64,000 nucleotides of DNA from TMED88 sp964515335. Its GTDB lineage: Bacteria > Myxococcota_A > UBA9160 > UBA4427. Position numbers and translations under genes: made by a program. The DNA lies in assembly GCA_964515335.1 (NCBI GenBank), contig CAZETS010000019.1, positions 1 through 64,000 on the forward strand. Direction: 5' to 3'. Shown in pieces: positions 8,563 through 19,092 of the stretch (the stretch's first letter is position 1; every line of letters begins with the position of its first letter). Below the pieces are notes generated by a model that was not told the origin of the DNA, ran no database searches, and saw nothing but the letters and a program-made list of their open reading frames with translations.

Positions 8563-8932
8563 CGTTCCTCCTCCGCGATCCGTGGGCTCGCAACCCCTCC
8601 ACGGGTTTCGAACAACCGGACTATCGGCCCGCGGTTTCGGGGACTTGAGACGGTGGAAATCGCGCGCGTTGGGCGGCGAGCGTGCTGCGGATCACATTTC
8701 AGGATGGCGCAGCGGCTGGATCGGGAGCCGTCCCGACGTCCCGAGAGGCAGCTTCGGCCGCTATGGCCCTGTCCTGCCGGCCGCCGTCCACACACGTCGG
8801 ATTCCCCCTCAGTCGCCCGCCACGGCCGGCCGATGTCACAAAGCGACGGGCACTCCCGGCCGCTCGGCCGCAGCCCCGTCGATGAATCCGCTGCCATGGC
8901 AATCGGCGGGCGGAGATGCGGGTGGAGAGCGC
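8563..8932. other. Divergent intergenic region between the XRE/pilM operon and an NtrC-like gene
   Basis: About 370 bp of GC-rich DNA. It should hold the leftward promoter of the xre-pilMNOPQ operon and the rightward promoter of the NtrC-like gene. No convincing sigma-70 or sigma-54 promoter, structured RNA or repeat was found. The open frames through it look like chance products of high GC. Confidence 0.4.
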
Positions 8933-10297
8933 GTGTTCGAGCGGGTCCTGATCATCGACGAAGACGGCGACGCACTGCGAGAGAGCCTGTCGATGCTGCT
9001 CTCGGCCGAGGGCTGCGAGGTCGTGTCGGCGGCGAGCAGCAACGAGGCGCTCGAGCGCCTCGACGAGACTCCGGTGGACCTGATCCTCTGCGATCTTGGC
9101 ATGCCGGGCATCGACGGATTCGACCTGGTCCCGCAGCTCGCACGAAAGACGCCCGGTGTGCCTGTCGTCCTGCTGTCGACCCCCGGGACGACCGATCTCG
9201 CCGCGGAGGCCGTCGAGCGTGGCGCCTACGACTATCTCACCAAGCCGCTTCAACACTCCGAGGTCGTGCTGCTACTGCGAAAGACCCACGAGCGCGGGCG
9301 GCTCCGCCGCTCTCACGAGCGGCTGCAGCGCGACCACGATCGCATCGAGGGCAACCGGCCCATCGTTGCCGCCTCCGAGTCGATGATCGACCTGCTCGAG
9401 CTGATCGAACGCACGGCGGACTACAAGACGACCACCCTGCTGACTGGCGAGAGCGGCGCCGGCAAGGAGGTGATCGCCCGGGCCATCCACGCGCAGTCCC
9501 CGCGGCGCGCCGAGCCCTTCGTGGCGGTCGACTGCGGGGCCATCCCCGAGAGCCAGCTCGAGAGCGAGCTCTTCGGTCACGCGAAGGGCGCCTTCGCGGG
9601 CGCCGATCGCGCCCGGCGCGGTCTCTTCGCCGAGGCCGACGGTGGAACGGTCTTTCTGGACAGGATCGAACAGCTGCCGCTGCCCTTGCAATTGAAGACC
9701 CTGCACGTTCTCCAGGAGGAGGCGGTCCGCCCCGTCGGCGACGGCAAGTCGCAGGCCATCGACGTCCGCGTGATCGCGGCCACGGCTCGGGACCTCGAGC
9801 AGGAGATCTCAGCGGGGCGCTTCCGTGAAGATCTCTTCTACCGGCTCAACGTGGTGCAGCTGCACGTACCGGCGCTGCGCGACCGCCGTGAGGACATCCC
9901 CCTGCTCGTCGACAACTTCCTGACGCACTTCCGCCGGGCGCTCGGCAAGGACATCCAAGGCATCGCGGACGACGCCCTCGAGCGGCTCACCGCCCATCAC
10001 TGGCCCGGCAACCTGCGCGAGCTCGAGAACGTGATGGAGCGGGCGATGATCCTCTCGGACGGCGACTGGCTGACGCTCGACTGCCTGCCCCAGAACATCG
10101 TGAGCGCCCAGCCCGGGCTCCCGGACGACGCCGCCGCTGACTTCGGATTGAAGGATGCCCGCCGCGCCTTCGAGGCCCGAATGATCCGCCGCGCCCTGCG
10201 CGCCACCAACGGCAACCGCACCCACGCGGCCAGGCTCCTCGAAATCAGCCACCGCGCGCTGCTCTACAAGATCAAGGAGTACGGGGTCCGGGACTAG
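8933..10297 (+). CDS. NtrC-type response regulator with altered sigma-54 motifs
   Basis: About 454 residues from GTG at 8933, which has TGGAGAG just upstream; an ATG at 8882 would add 17 residues. Domains: a receiver (1-120) with the acidic pair near 9-11, phospho-acceptor Asp54 (ILCDLGMPG) and Lys in YLTKPL; an AAA+ sigma-54 domain (140-370) with Walker A GESGAGKE (172-179); and a Fis-type helix-turn-helix near the C terminus (RTHAARLLEISHRALLYKIKEYG). Two core motifs differ from consensus: GAFTGA reads GAFAGA (219-224), and the Walker B pair Asp-Glu reads Asp-Arg (243-244). In NtrC proteins the first contacts sigma-54 and the second is needed for ATP hydrolysis. It may therefore bind DNA without activating sigma-54. 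It converges on pilR (41-bp gap). Confidence 0.88.
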   Translation: MFERVLIIDEDGDALRESLSMLLSAEGCEVVSAASSNEALERLDETPVDLILCDLGMPGIDGFDLVPQLARKTPGVPVVLLSTPGTTDLAAEAVERGAYDYLTKPLQHSEVVLLLRKTHERGRLRRSHERLQRDHDRIEGNRPIVAASESMIDLLELIERTADYKTTTLLTGESGAGKEVIARAIHAQSPRRAEPFVAVDCGAIPESQLESELFGHAKGAFAGADRARRGLFAEADGGTVFLDRIEQLPLPLQLKTLHVLQEEAVRPVGDGKSQAIDVRVIAATARDLEQEISAGRFREDLFYRLNVVQLHVPALRDRREDIPLLVDNFLTHFRRALGKDIQGIADDALERLTAHHWPGNLRELENVMERAMILSDGDWLTLDCLPQNIVSAQPGLPDDAAADFGLKDARRAFEARMIRRALRATNGNRTHAARLLEISHRALLYKIKEYGVRD

Positions 10298-10338
10298 GAG
10301 CCTGACCGGAGCCGGGCCGCTCCAGTCATGGCAGGACT

Positions 10339-11727
10339 TCAAGCGGCGTCGTCGGGGGACTCGAGGCCGAGCTTCTCCAGCCGGTAACGGAACGAGCGGA
10401 ACGAGATGCCGAGCAGCCTCGCCGCCTCCTTCTTCACGCCGCCGGCCACCCGCAACCCTTCGGCGAGCAGCTTCCGCTCGTAGTCGTCGACGAGGAACTC
10501 GAGCTTCACGCCCTCGGGCGGAATACTGGGGCAGCCCACCCGGGGCCGCTCGTCGGTGACCGTCGGAGGCAGCACGTCGACGCCGATGGTCGGCGTCCGC
10601 GCCAGCGCCACGGCGCGCTCGACGATGTTCTCGAGCTCGCGCACGTTGCCGGGGAACCCGTAGCCGCTGAGCAGGGCCAGGGCGTCGTCACGGATGCCCT
10701 GCATCGGCTTGCCGAGCTCGGCGGAGAACTTGTCGACGAAGTGCTGTGCGAGCAGCGGAATGTCGTCTCTCCGCTCGCGCAGAGCCGGAAGCGCGATCTG
10801 GATCACGTTGAGGCGGTAGTAGAGATCCTCACGGAAGCGCCCCGCGGCGACCTCTTCTTCGAGCCGACGATTGGTAGCCGACACGAGCCGCACGTCGACC
10901 CTCTGGTCCGCGGTGCCCCCCACGCGGCGGATCGTCTTCTCCTGGATGACACGCAGCAGCTTTACCTGCAGCGCCACCGGCAGCTCGCCCACCTCGTCGA
11001 GGAAGAGCGTTCCGCCATCGGCCGTCTCGAACAGCCCTTCCTTGTTCTGGATCGCCCCGGTGAACGCCCCCTTCACGTGGCCGAAGAGCTCGCTCTCGAG
11101 CAGATTTTCGGGAATCGCTCCGCAATTCAGCGCCACGAACGGCTTCTCACACCGCTCGCTCTGATCGTGAATGGCCCGGGCCACGAGCTCCTTGCCGGTG
11201 CCGCTGTCGCCGGCGATCAGCACGTTGGTCTTGGTGCGCGCCACCTGGCCGATCAGATCGAAGACGTGCTGCATGGCCTGGCTCGAGCCGATGATGTGGC
11301 GGCACTTCGCCTGCGAGCGCAGCTCGGTCTTGAGCCGAACGTTCTCCTTCGACAGGTCCTTCTTCTCGAGCGCCTTCTCGACGATCAGCCGGATCTCGTC
11401 CAGCTTGAAGGGCTTGGTGATGTAGTCGTAGGCGCCTTCCTTCATCGCTTCGATCGCGCTGTCGGTGCTCGCGAAGGCAGTGATGACGACGACGATCGTC
11501 TCGGGCGAAAGGTCGCGTGCGGCGTGCAGAACGTCGAGGCCACTTCCCTCGGGCATCTGCATGTCTGTGATGACGACGTCGATGTCGTCGTTCTCCAGGC
11601 AGAGCACCGCCGACGGCGCGTTGTCCGCGGTCACGACTTCGAAGCCCTCGCGGCGGAAGAAGATCTCGAGGAACTCCCGCATGCTGCGCTCGTCGTCGAC
11701 GATGAGAATCTGCGGCCTGTCGCTCAT
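10339..11727 (-). CDS. pilR: Sigma-54-dependent response regulator PilR
   Basis: Activates pilin transcription with sigma-54 after phosphorylation by PilS. Its 462 residues have a receiver domain (Asp55 in VVITDMQMPEGSG, Lys in YITKPF), an AAA+ domain with Walker A GDSGTGKE (173-180), an intact GAFTGA (220-225) and intact Walker B LFLDEVGE (241-248), and a C-terminal Fis-like helix-turn-helix (KKEAARLLGISFRSFRYRLEKLG). It overlaps pilS by four bases at the end of the pilBTCSR series. A candidate sigma-54 promoter lies upstream of the pilin remnant at 37752. Confidence 0.92.
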   Translation of the reverse strand: MSDRPQILIVDDERSMREFLEIFFRREGFEVVTADNAPSAVLCLENDDIDVVITDMQMPEGSGLDVLHAARDLSPETIVVVITAFASTDSAIEAMKEGAYDYITKPFKLDEIRLIVEKALEKKDLSKENVRLKTELRSQAKCRHIIGSSQAMQHVFDLIGQVARTKTNVLIAGDSGTGKELVARAIHDQSERCEKPFVALNCGAIPENLLESELFGHVKGAFTGAIQNKEGLFETADGGTLFLDEVGELPVALQVKLLRVIQEKTIRRVGGTADQRVDVRLVSATNRRLEEEVAAGRFREDLYYRLNVIQIALPALRERRDDIPLLAQHFVDKFSAELGKPMQGIRDDALALLSGYGFPGNVRELENIVERAVALARTPTIGVDVLPPTVTDERPRVGCPSIPPEGVKLEFLVDDYERKLLAEGLRVAGGVKKEAARLLGISFRSFRYRLEKLGLESPDDAA

Positions 11728-13472
11728 CCTGGCTCCTGCACTCCCGGCAGCACGACGTGGATCACCGTGCCCCTGCCAACCTGACTCTCCACCTCGACCC
11801 AGCCACCGTGGCTCTCGGCGATCCGGTACACGGTCGCCAGCCCCAACCCCGTCCCCCGACGTTTGGTCGTGAAGAAGGGCTCGAAGATCCGCTCCGTCAA
11901 CTCGAGCGACATGCCCGCTCCTGTGTCCGTGACGCTGATCCTGACCCAGGGCGCTCCGACGGGCGATCGCCCCTGCGCCTCGTTACGGCGGGGAGCTGCC
12001 CCTTCTTGAGCTTCGTCGAGGCCGCCCGCCTCGACGCCGAGCACGAGCTGCCCCCCGTCGGGCATCGCCTCGAGGCCATTCGACGCGAGGTTCCAGAGGA
12101 TCTGCCGCAGCTGACCGGGATCGGCCAGCACCGAAAGCGTGCGGGAGCCGGACACCAGCAGCTCTACGTCCGCGGGCATGCCCGCCTCGAGCAGATCGGC
12201 CACCTCCTCCAGCACGCTGCGGGCACGGATCTCCTTGAGGTCCGGCGCGCTCGGACGCGAGTACAGCAGGAAGTCGGTGATCAGGTCGTTGAGACGATCG
12301 GTCTCGCGGATCACGATATCCATCAGGCGTCCCGACTCGGGATCGCCCTCGCCTTCGTGCGTGTCGCGCAGCATCTGGATCGACCCGGAGATCGATGCCA
12401 GCGGATTGCGGATCTCATGAGCCATCTTCGCCGCCATCTCGCCAACCGCTGCCAGGCGCTCCGAGCTTCGCAGGTCGCGCTCCATCGCGACGACGTCCGT
12501 CACGTCCTGGAAGATCATCACGTGGCCCTGGGCCTCGCCCTCGGCCCCGCGCAGGATCGAGGCAGCCACGCCGAGGTGCAGCTCGGCACCGTCTGCATTG
12601 CGATGGCGCAGCCTCGCGCGACGCACCGCCGGCCGCTCGTCGGGCTGCTCACACTCGCTCAGCAGCGCCATCGCCCCGGGGATTATTTCCTCGAGTGATC
12701 GTCCCAAAACCGCCGCGGCCGCGAGGCCGGTGATCCGTTCGGCCTCGGGGTTGAAAGAGGTGATCGCCCCCTCGGCATCGAAGGTCAGCAGGCCGCTCAT
12801 CAGGCTTCCGACGGTGCGCTGGTGCAGATCGCGCAGCCGCCGCAGATCACTCTTGCTCTGGTCGAGGGCGCGCCCGGTGCGCTGCAGCTCGCTGGACAGG
12901 AGGCTCGCCAGCACACCGACCAGATAGAGCGCGCCCACGTGGACGGCCCAGATCGCGACGAGCGCGGCCGCGGGCAGTGCCTCGGGCCCTTCCTCACCCC
13001 ACCCGTCGATCAACCCGGACCGGGTCGCCAGCAGCAGGCCCCCGTAGGCGGCGGCGCTCACCGAGGCGCTGATCATCGCCCCGCGGCGCCCGAAGAGCAG
13101 CGCACCGTAGAGGGTCACCACGACGTAGAGGAAGGTGAATAAGGACTCACGCCCGCCCGAGTAGTGGACCAACGAGGTCACGATCACCACGTCGGTCGCG
13201 AGCTGGACAGCCACGAACTGGCGCGGGGACGGCGCCCGGTCGAGCAACAGCGCCGACACCAACGTGGTCGCGAACGCCGCGGCGACGGTGAGGTAGAGCC
13301 CCTGCCGCGCCCCGCTCGGCAGCACACCACCGAGCCCGTCGAGGGCCAGCGCGATGCCGAAGCTCAGCAACGTGAGCGCGAGGTGCGCGAACACCAGGCG
13401 CACGAGTTGCTGGCGCTCGACAGCATCTCCCGCCACCCCCTCTGAGCGGCCCCTCCCGCTACTCGAGTTCAT
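11724..13472 (-). CDS. pilS: Membrane sensor histidine kinase PilS
   Basis: Sensor kinase for PilR. The 582-residue protein has about six N-terminal membrane segments, a coiled linker, a PAS domain with GLLTFDAEGAITSFNPEAERITG, a HisKA domain with the phospho-acceptor in MAHEIRNPLASISGS, and an ATPase domain with NLASNGLEAM (N box), DTGAGMS and a GTGLGLATVYRI G box. The ATG at 13472 avoids overlap with pilC, which ends at 13492; an upstream start at 13511 would overlap it. In Pseudomonas, PilS senses pilin levels in the membrane. Confidence 0.91.
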   Translation of the reverse strand: MNSSSGRGRSEGVAGDAVERQQLVRLVFAHLALTLLSFGIALALDGLGGVLPSGARQGLYLTVAAAFATTLVSALLLDRAPSPRQFVAVQLATDVVIVTSLVHYSGGRESLFTFLYVVVTLYGALLFGRRGAMISASVSAAAYGGLLLATRSGLIDGWGEEGPEALPAAALVAIWAVHVGALYLVGVLASLLSSELQRTGRALDQSKSDLRRLRDLHQRTVGSLMSGLLTFDAEGAITSFNPEAERITGLAAAAVLGRSLEEIIPGAMALLSECEQPDERPAVRRARLRHRNADGAELHLGVAASILRGAEGEAQGHVMIFQDVTDVVAMERDLRSSERLAAVGEMAAKMAHEIRNPLASISGSIQMLRDTHEGEGDPESGRLMDIVIRETDRLNDLITDFLLYSRPSAPDLKEIRARSVLEEVADLLEAGMPADVELLVSGSRTLSVLADPGQLRQILWNLASNGLEAMPDGGQLVLGVEAGGLDEAQEGAAPRRNEAQGRSPVGAPWVRISVTDTGAGMSLELTERIFEPFFTTKRRGTGLGLATVYRIAESHGGWVEVESQVGRGTVIHVVLPGVQEPG

Positions 13473-13491
13473 CTTCTGCCCTGCGCCCGCG

Positions 13492-14703
13492 TCAGTTGAT
13501 GGAATCGGCAATCGTGAAAATGGGGAGGTACATCGCGATCAGGATCGCGCCGATCGAGCCGCCCATGAAGACCATCATCAACGGCTCGAGCATCGAGGTG
13601 AGCGCGCCGACCGCCGTATCGACCTCGTCGTCGTAGAAGTCGGCGATCTTGCTGAGCATGATCTCCATCGAGCCGGTCTCCTCACCCACGGCGACCATCT
13701 GCACCATCATGCCTGGAAAGATCTGCGAGCCGCGCAGCGGCTCGGCGATCGTCTTACCCTCGGAGATCGAGGCCCGCGTCTGCTGCAGCTCTTCTTCGAT
13801 CACCATATTGCCCGCGGTCTTCGCAACGATGTCGAGACCGTCCAGGATCGGCACGCCGCTCGCGATCATCGTGCCGAGAGTCCGCGTGAAGCGGGCAACC
13901 GCCACCTTCTTGATGATGTTGCCGAAGATCGGCAGCTTGAGGGCGATCGCGTCGGTCCGGTAGCGGAAGGCGATACTCCTCGCTCGAGCCTGGCCGAACG
14001 CAGTGAAGAACGCAAAAGCGCCGCCGAACAGGTAGTGGATGTACGCCTGCAGCCATTCGCTCAGGTCGATGACCATCTGGGTCGGCCCGGGCAGCGTGCC
14101 GCCGAAGTCCTGGAACATCTCCTGGAAGACCGGAATCACCTTGACGAGCAGCAGCACGATGCAGGCAATGGCGATCACGGTGACCGTGGCCGGGTAGACC
14201 ATGGCGCCGCGGAGCTGCCGCGCCAGCTTGTCCTGCTTCTCGAGCTGGACGGCCAGGCGGTTCAAAATGGTGTCCAGGATGCCGCCGATCTCACCGGCCG
14301 CGACGAGGTTGACGTAGAGGGCGTCGAAGATCTTCGGGTGCTTGCGCAGCGACTCGGCAAAGGTCGCGCCCGACTCGACGTCGCCCCTCACCTCCCTGAT
14401 GGCGCGCTTGAACGTCGGATTCTCCTCCTGGTCGCCCAGGATCTGCAGACATTGCACAAGCGGCAGACCCGCATCGACCATCACGGCGAACTGACGCGTG
14501 AAGACGACCAGGTCCTTGACCTTCACCTTGGGCTGCAGGAAGGTGAAGATCTCGCTGATGTCCTTGGGCTTCTCCTTGACCTTGCTCGGGAGGACGCCCT
14601 GGGCGCGCAGCTGGGCCATCACGGCCTCGGAGTTCTTCGCCTCCAGCTCGCCCTTCTTGCTCGCCCCGTCCCGGGTCTTGCCCTGCCAGATGTAGACACT
14701 CAT
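13492..14703 (-). CDS. pilC: Type IV pilus inner-membrane platform protein PilC
   Basis: A GspF-family polytopic protein on which PilB and PilT act. Its 403 residues contain two repeated GspF domains, with motifs such as FTRQFAVMVDAGLPLVQCLQ and FTRTLGTMIASGVPILDGLD. Membrane segments lie near residues 165-190, 215-235 and 370-395. It follows pilT after 63 bp and precedes pilS. Confidence 0.96.
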   Translation of the reverse strand: MSVYIWQGKTRDGASKKGELEAKNSEAVMAQLRAQGVLPSKVKEKPKDISEIFTFLQPKVKVKDLVVFTRQFAVMVDAGLPLVQCLQILGDQEENPTFKRAIREVRGDVESGATFAESLRKHPKIFDALYVNLVAAGEIGGILDTILNRLAVQLEKQDKLARQLRGAMVYPATVTVIAIACIVLLLVKVIPVFQEMFQDFGGTLPGPTQMVIDLSEWLQAYIHYLFGGAFAFFTAFGQARARSIAFRYRTDAIALKLPIFGNIIKKVAVARFTRTLGTMIASGVPILDGLDIVAKTAGNMVIEEELQQTRASISEGKTIAEPLRGSQIFPGMMVQMVAVGEETGSMEIMLSKIADFYDDEVDTAVGALTSMLEPLMMVFMGGSIGAILIAMYLPIFTIADSIN

Positions 14704-14766
14704 GGTCCTGAACTCCCCGCCGGCCGCGCCGGCGACTGCGCCTGGATGCGCGATTGCCCGGCCGCT

Positions 14767-15867
14767 CTACCGCCCCGTCGGCCTCTGCTGGCCGACCGGC
14801 CCGCCGCCCTTCACGACCAACTGCTTCAGCTCCTCGACGTCGGGACTGCGCCCGATCGCATCGTCCATCGTGACCAGCCGCTTCTGGACGAGCGCGGCCA
14901 GGGACTGATTCATCGTCTGCATGCCGAACTTCGACTGGCCGACCTGCATGGCCGAGTAGAGTTGATGGATCTTGTCCTCGCGGATCAGGTTGCGGATCGC
15001 CGCGTTCGGCACCATCACCTCGATGCCGAGCGCGCGACCCGACCCGTTCGCCCGAGGCAGAAGCGTCTGGCAGCAGATGCCCTCGAGCACGAAGGAGAGC
15101 TGCTGCCGAATCTGTGACTGCTGGTAGGGCGGAAAGACGTCGACGATGCGGTTGATGGTCTGCACGGCCGAGTTCGTGTGGAGCGTCGCGAACGCCAGGT
15201 GGCCGGTCTCGGCGACGCTCAGAGCGGCTTCGATGGTCTCCAGGTCGCGCAGCTCGCCGATCAGCACGACGTCCGGGTCTTGACGCAGGATGTACTTGAG
15301 CGCCTTCTTGAAGCTGTCCGTGTCCGACCCGATCTCGCGCTGATTCACCACGCAGCCCTTGTGCGGATGCAGGTACTCGATCGGGTCTTCGATGGTGACG
15401 ATGTGGTCCGAGCGCTCCTGGTTGATCCGGTCGATCATCGTCGCGAGGCTGGTCGACTTGCCCGAGCCGGTCGGACCGGTCACCAAGATCAGACCGCGGG
15501 GCTTCTTCGACAGCTCCTGCAGGATCGGCGGCAGTCCGAGCTCTTCGAACGTCATGATCTTGAAGGGAATCGCACGGAAGGCGCCGGCTACGTTGCCGCG
15601 CTGCACGAAGACGTTGCCGCGGAATCGCGAGAGCTTCTGCACGCTGAACGAGAGGTCGAGCTCGTTCGTCTCCTCGAACTTGTGCTTCTGGGCGTCGGTC
15701 AGCACCGAGTAGCAGAGCTGCTTGGTCTCCTGGGGCGAGAGCGGCGCCATCTTGAGCGGACACAGCTTGCCGTCGATCCGCAGCTGGGGCGGCGTCCCCG
15801 TCGTGATGTGGAGATCGCTGGCGCCCTTTTCGATCATCGCCTTCAGGAGTTGATGCATGTTGGCCAT
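14767..15867 (-). CDS. pilT: Pilus retraction ATPase PilT
   Basis: A hexameric cytoplasmic ATPase that depolymerises the pilus and drives twitching. From ATG 15867 it has 366 residues. It shows MIEKGASDLHITTGTPPQLR at the N terminus, Walker A GPTGSGKST, an Asp box, Walker B VVLIGELRDLETIEAAL, the His box GHLAFATLHTNS and the C-terminal AIRNLIREDK motif needed for retraction. A longer open frame to 16287 is antisense shadow over pilB. Confidence 0.97.
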   Translation of the reverse strand: MANMHQLLKAMIEKGASDLHITTGTPPQLRIDGKLCPLKMAPLSPQETKQLCYSVLTDAQKHKFEETNELDLSFSVQKLSRFRGNVFVQRGNVAGAFRAIPFKIMTFEELGLPPILQELSKKPRGLILVTGPTGSGKSTSLATMIDRINQERSDHIVTIEDPIEYLHPHKGCVVNQREIGSDTDSFKKALKYILRQDPDVVLIGELRDLETIEAALSVAETGHLAFATLHTNSAVQTINRIVDVFPPYQQSQIRQQLSFVLEGICCQTLLPRANGSGRALGIEVMVPNAAIRNLIREDKIHQLYSAMQVGQSKFGMQTMNQSLAALVQKRLVTMDDAIGRSPDVEELKQLVVKGGGPVGQQRPTGR

Positions 15868-15953
15868 GACGGCTTCGGTCCTTGCTGGGTGGTATGCCTG
15901 GGTGGAGCGTCGGTGGATGTGAAGTCGATACGTCCGAAACGGAGCGACGGCGC

Positions 15954-17726
<1,773 letters not shown>

Positions 17727-17882
17727 GCGCGTGACCGGGCGTCTCCTGCACGTCGCAAAAGAAACGCAATCTCGCCGGGTTATCGGCGGGCCATCGGCGG
17801 ACCTTTACCCGAAGCCAGGCGACGGTTCGGGTGCGCGCAGGCCGGCCGCCCCGATCGGACGCCGCACGCTCAGTTGCCGTCT

Positions 17883-18011
17883 ACTGAGCGCCTGCTGCAG
17901 CGGCTAGCGAGCGCCTGCAGCGGTCAGCGAGCGCCTGCAGCGGTCAGCGAGCGCCTGCGGCGGTCAGCGAGCGCCCGCGGCGGTCAATGAGCGCCCGCGG
18001 CGGTCAATGAG
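17883..18011. repeat. Tandem array of a 20-bp GC-rich unit upstream of pilB
   Basis: Five successive 20-bp copies run from 17906 to 18005 (unit AGCGAGCGCCTGCAGCGGTC with a few substitutions toward CCGCGG). A degenerate 23-bp copy precedes them and a partial copy follows. The array spans the stop codon of the flippase gene and reaches into the region upstream of pilB. Copies become more divergent toward the right. The core GAGCGC-Y-TGC-R-GCGG resembles the array at 21192. Confidence 0.85.
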
Positions 18012-19092
18012 AGTGACCGGCGAGCTCGGTGAGGCTGCGCCGGGACGACCGCAGGAAGAAGAGCCCCTGCAGGGTGAGGGTCAGCCAGAACACGAACCAG
18101 ACCAGCACGCCCATCGCCAGCGCGGTGGCCGGATCGACCCCCAATCGCACCAGCACGGCCTTGAAGGCCAGCTGATACGGCCCGATGAACCCCGGCGCCG
18201 ACGGGATGGCGACCGCGACGCCGACGGCCCCGAGCAGGATCCAGCTCGAGAAGAGGGTGTCGACCGGCGAGCCCAGGTCGACCCCGAAGGCCCAGAAGCC
18301 GATCCAGATCGGCGCCGCCGACAGCAGCAGCCAGATCGTCATCGAGTGGAGCACGATCCAGAACAGGTGCGTGCCGCCCGAGAGCGCCCCCAGCCCCTCC
18401 ATGAAGCTGCGCAGCAGGCCCTCTATGCGCTCGCGCAGATGCAACGGCAGCGGAAGCAGTACGACGTGGCTGACACGAATCACGAACTCGGGAGCCATCC
18501 GCATCAGGATCAGCACCGCAAGCGGGGCCGCCCCCACCGGCAGGAGCAGGATCGAGCCCTCGGCGAGTATTCCGCCCACGTCGGAAGAGCGGCCCGCGTA
18601 GGCGAGCGCACCGCCGGCCAGCACCAGCACGGCCACTACGTCGAGCACGCGCTCGAGCACGACGCTGCCGAACACGGCGGAGAACGAGGTGCCGGTGTCC
18701 TGCGAGAGCGTCCACGAGCGAACGACCTCGCCGATCCGCAGCGGCAGCACATTGTTGACCATGAAGCCGAGGGACTCGGAGCGGAACAGCACCTGCCGCG
18801 ACATCGGCGCGATCGGATTGGTGAGATGGCGCCACCGCAAGGCGCGGACGTACACGCTCGCCGTGTAGAACGGAGCCGAGAAGATCAGCAGCGACCAGAA
18901 GTCGGCCCGGCGCATCGCCGTGACGACCTCCGAGACGGGAATCCCGCGCCCGGCCCACCAGACCGAGACGACCGTGATCGCGAGGCCGAGCCAGATCCGC
19001 CAGTCGGTCAGCCGCAAGCCGCCGGCCGGCCCCGCACCGTCGGCGCCGGCCTCCGTGCCACCGTGGTCGTCATCCGCGGGCCCGACGCTCAC
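18004..19092 (-). CDS. Flippase-like / lysylphosphatidylglycerol synthase transmembrane family protein
   Basis: 362 residues with about eight membrane segments and the family signature regions YVRALRWRHLTNP, NNVLPLRIGEVVRSW and SFSAVFGSVVLERVLDVV. This fits the UPF0104/AglD-like family (LPG_synthase_TM). Members lack the soluble aminoacyl-transferase domain of MprF and are thought to move lipid-linked molecules; the substrate here is unknown. The GTG at 19092 overlaps the ribF stop by four bases (GTGA), so the two genes are coupled. The stop codon lies inside the 20-bp tandem array. Confidence 0.8.
   Translation of the reverse strand: MSVGPADDDHGGTEAGADGAGPAGGLRLTDWRIWLGLAITVVSVWWAGRGIPVSEVVTAMRRADFWSLLIFSAPFYTASVYVRALRWRHLTNPIAPMSRQVLFRSESLGFMVNNVLPLRIGEVVRSWTLSQDTGTSFSAVFGSVVLERVLDVVAVLVLAGGALAYAGRSSDVGGILAEGSILLLPVGAAPLAVLILMRMAPEFVIRVSHVVLLPLPLHLRERIEGLLRSFMEGLGALSGGTHLFWIVLHSMTIWLLLSAAPIWIGFWAFGVDLGSPVDTLFSSWILLGAVGVAVAIPSAPGFIGPYQLAFKAVLVRLGVDPATALAMGVLVWFVFWLTLTLQGLFFLRSSRRSLTELAGHSH

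Noticed and set aside
7495..9828. Plus-strand frame of 777 codons across pilM
   Set aside because: Antisense to pilM and in the wrong frame for the NtrC-like gene; composition is non-protein-like.
17883..18011. CRISPR array
   Set aside because: Units are directly tandem with no spacers, so it is a simple tandem repeat.
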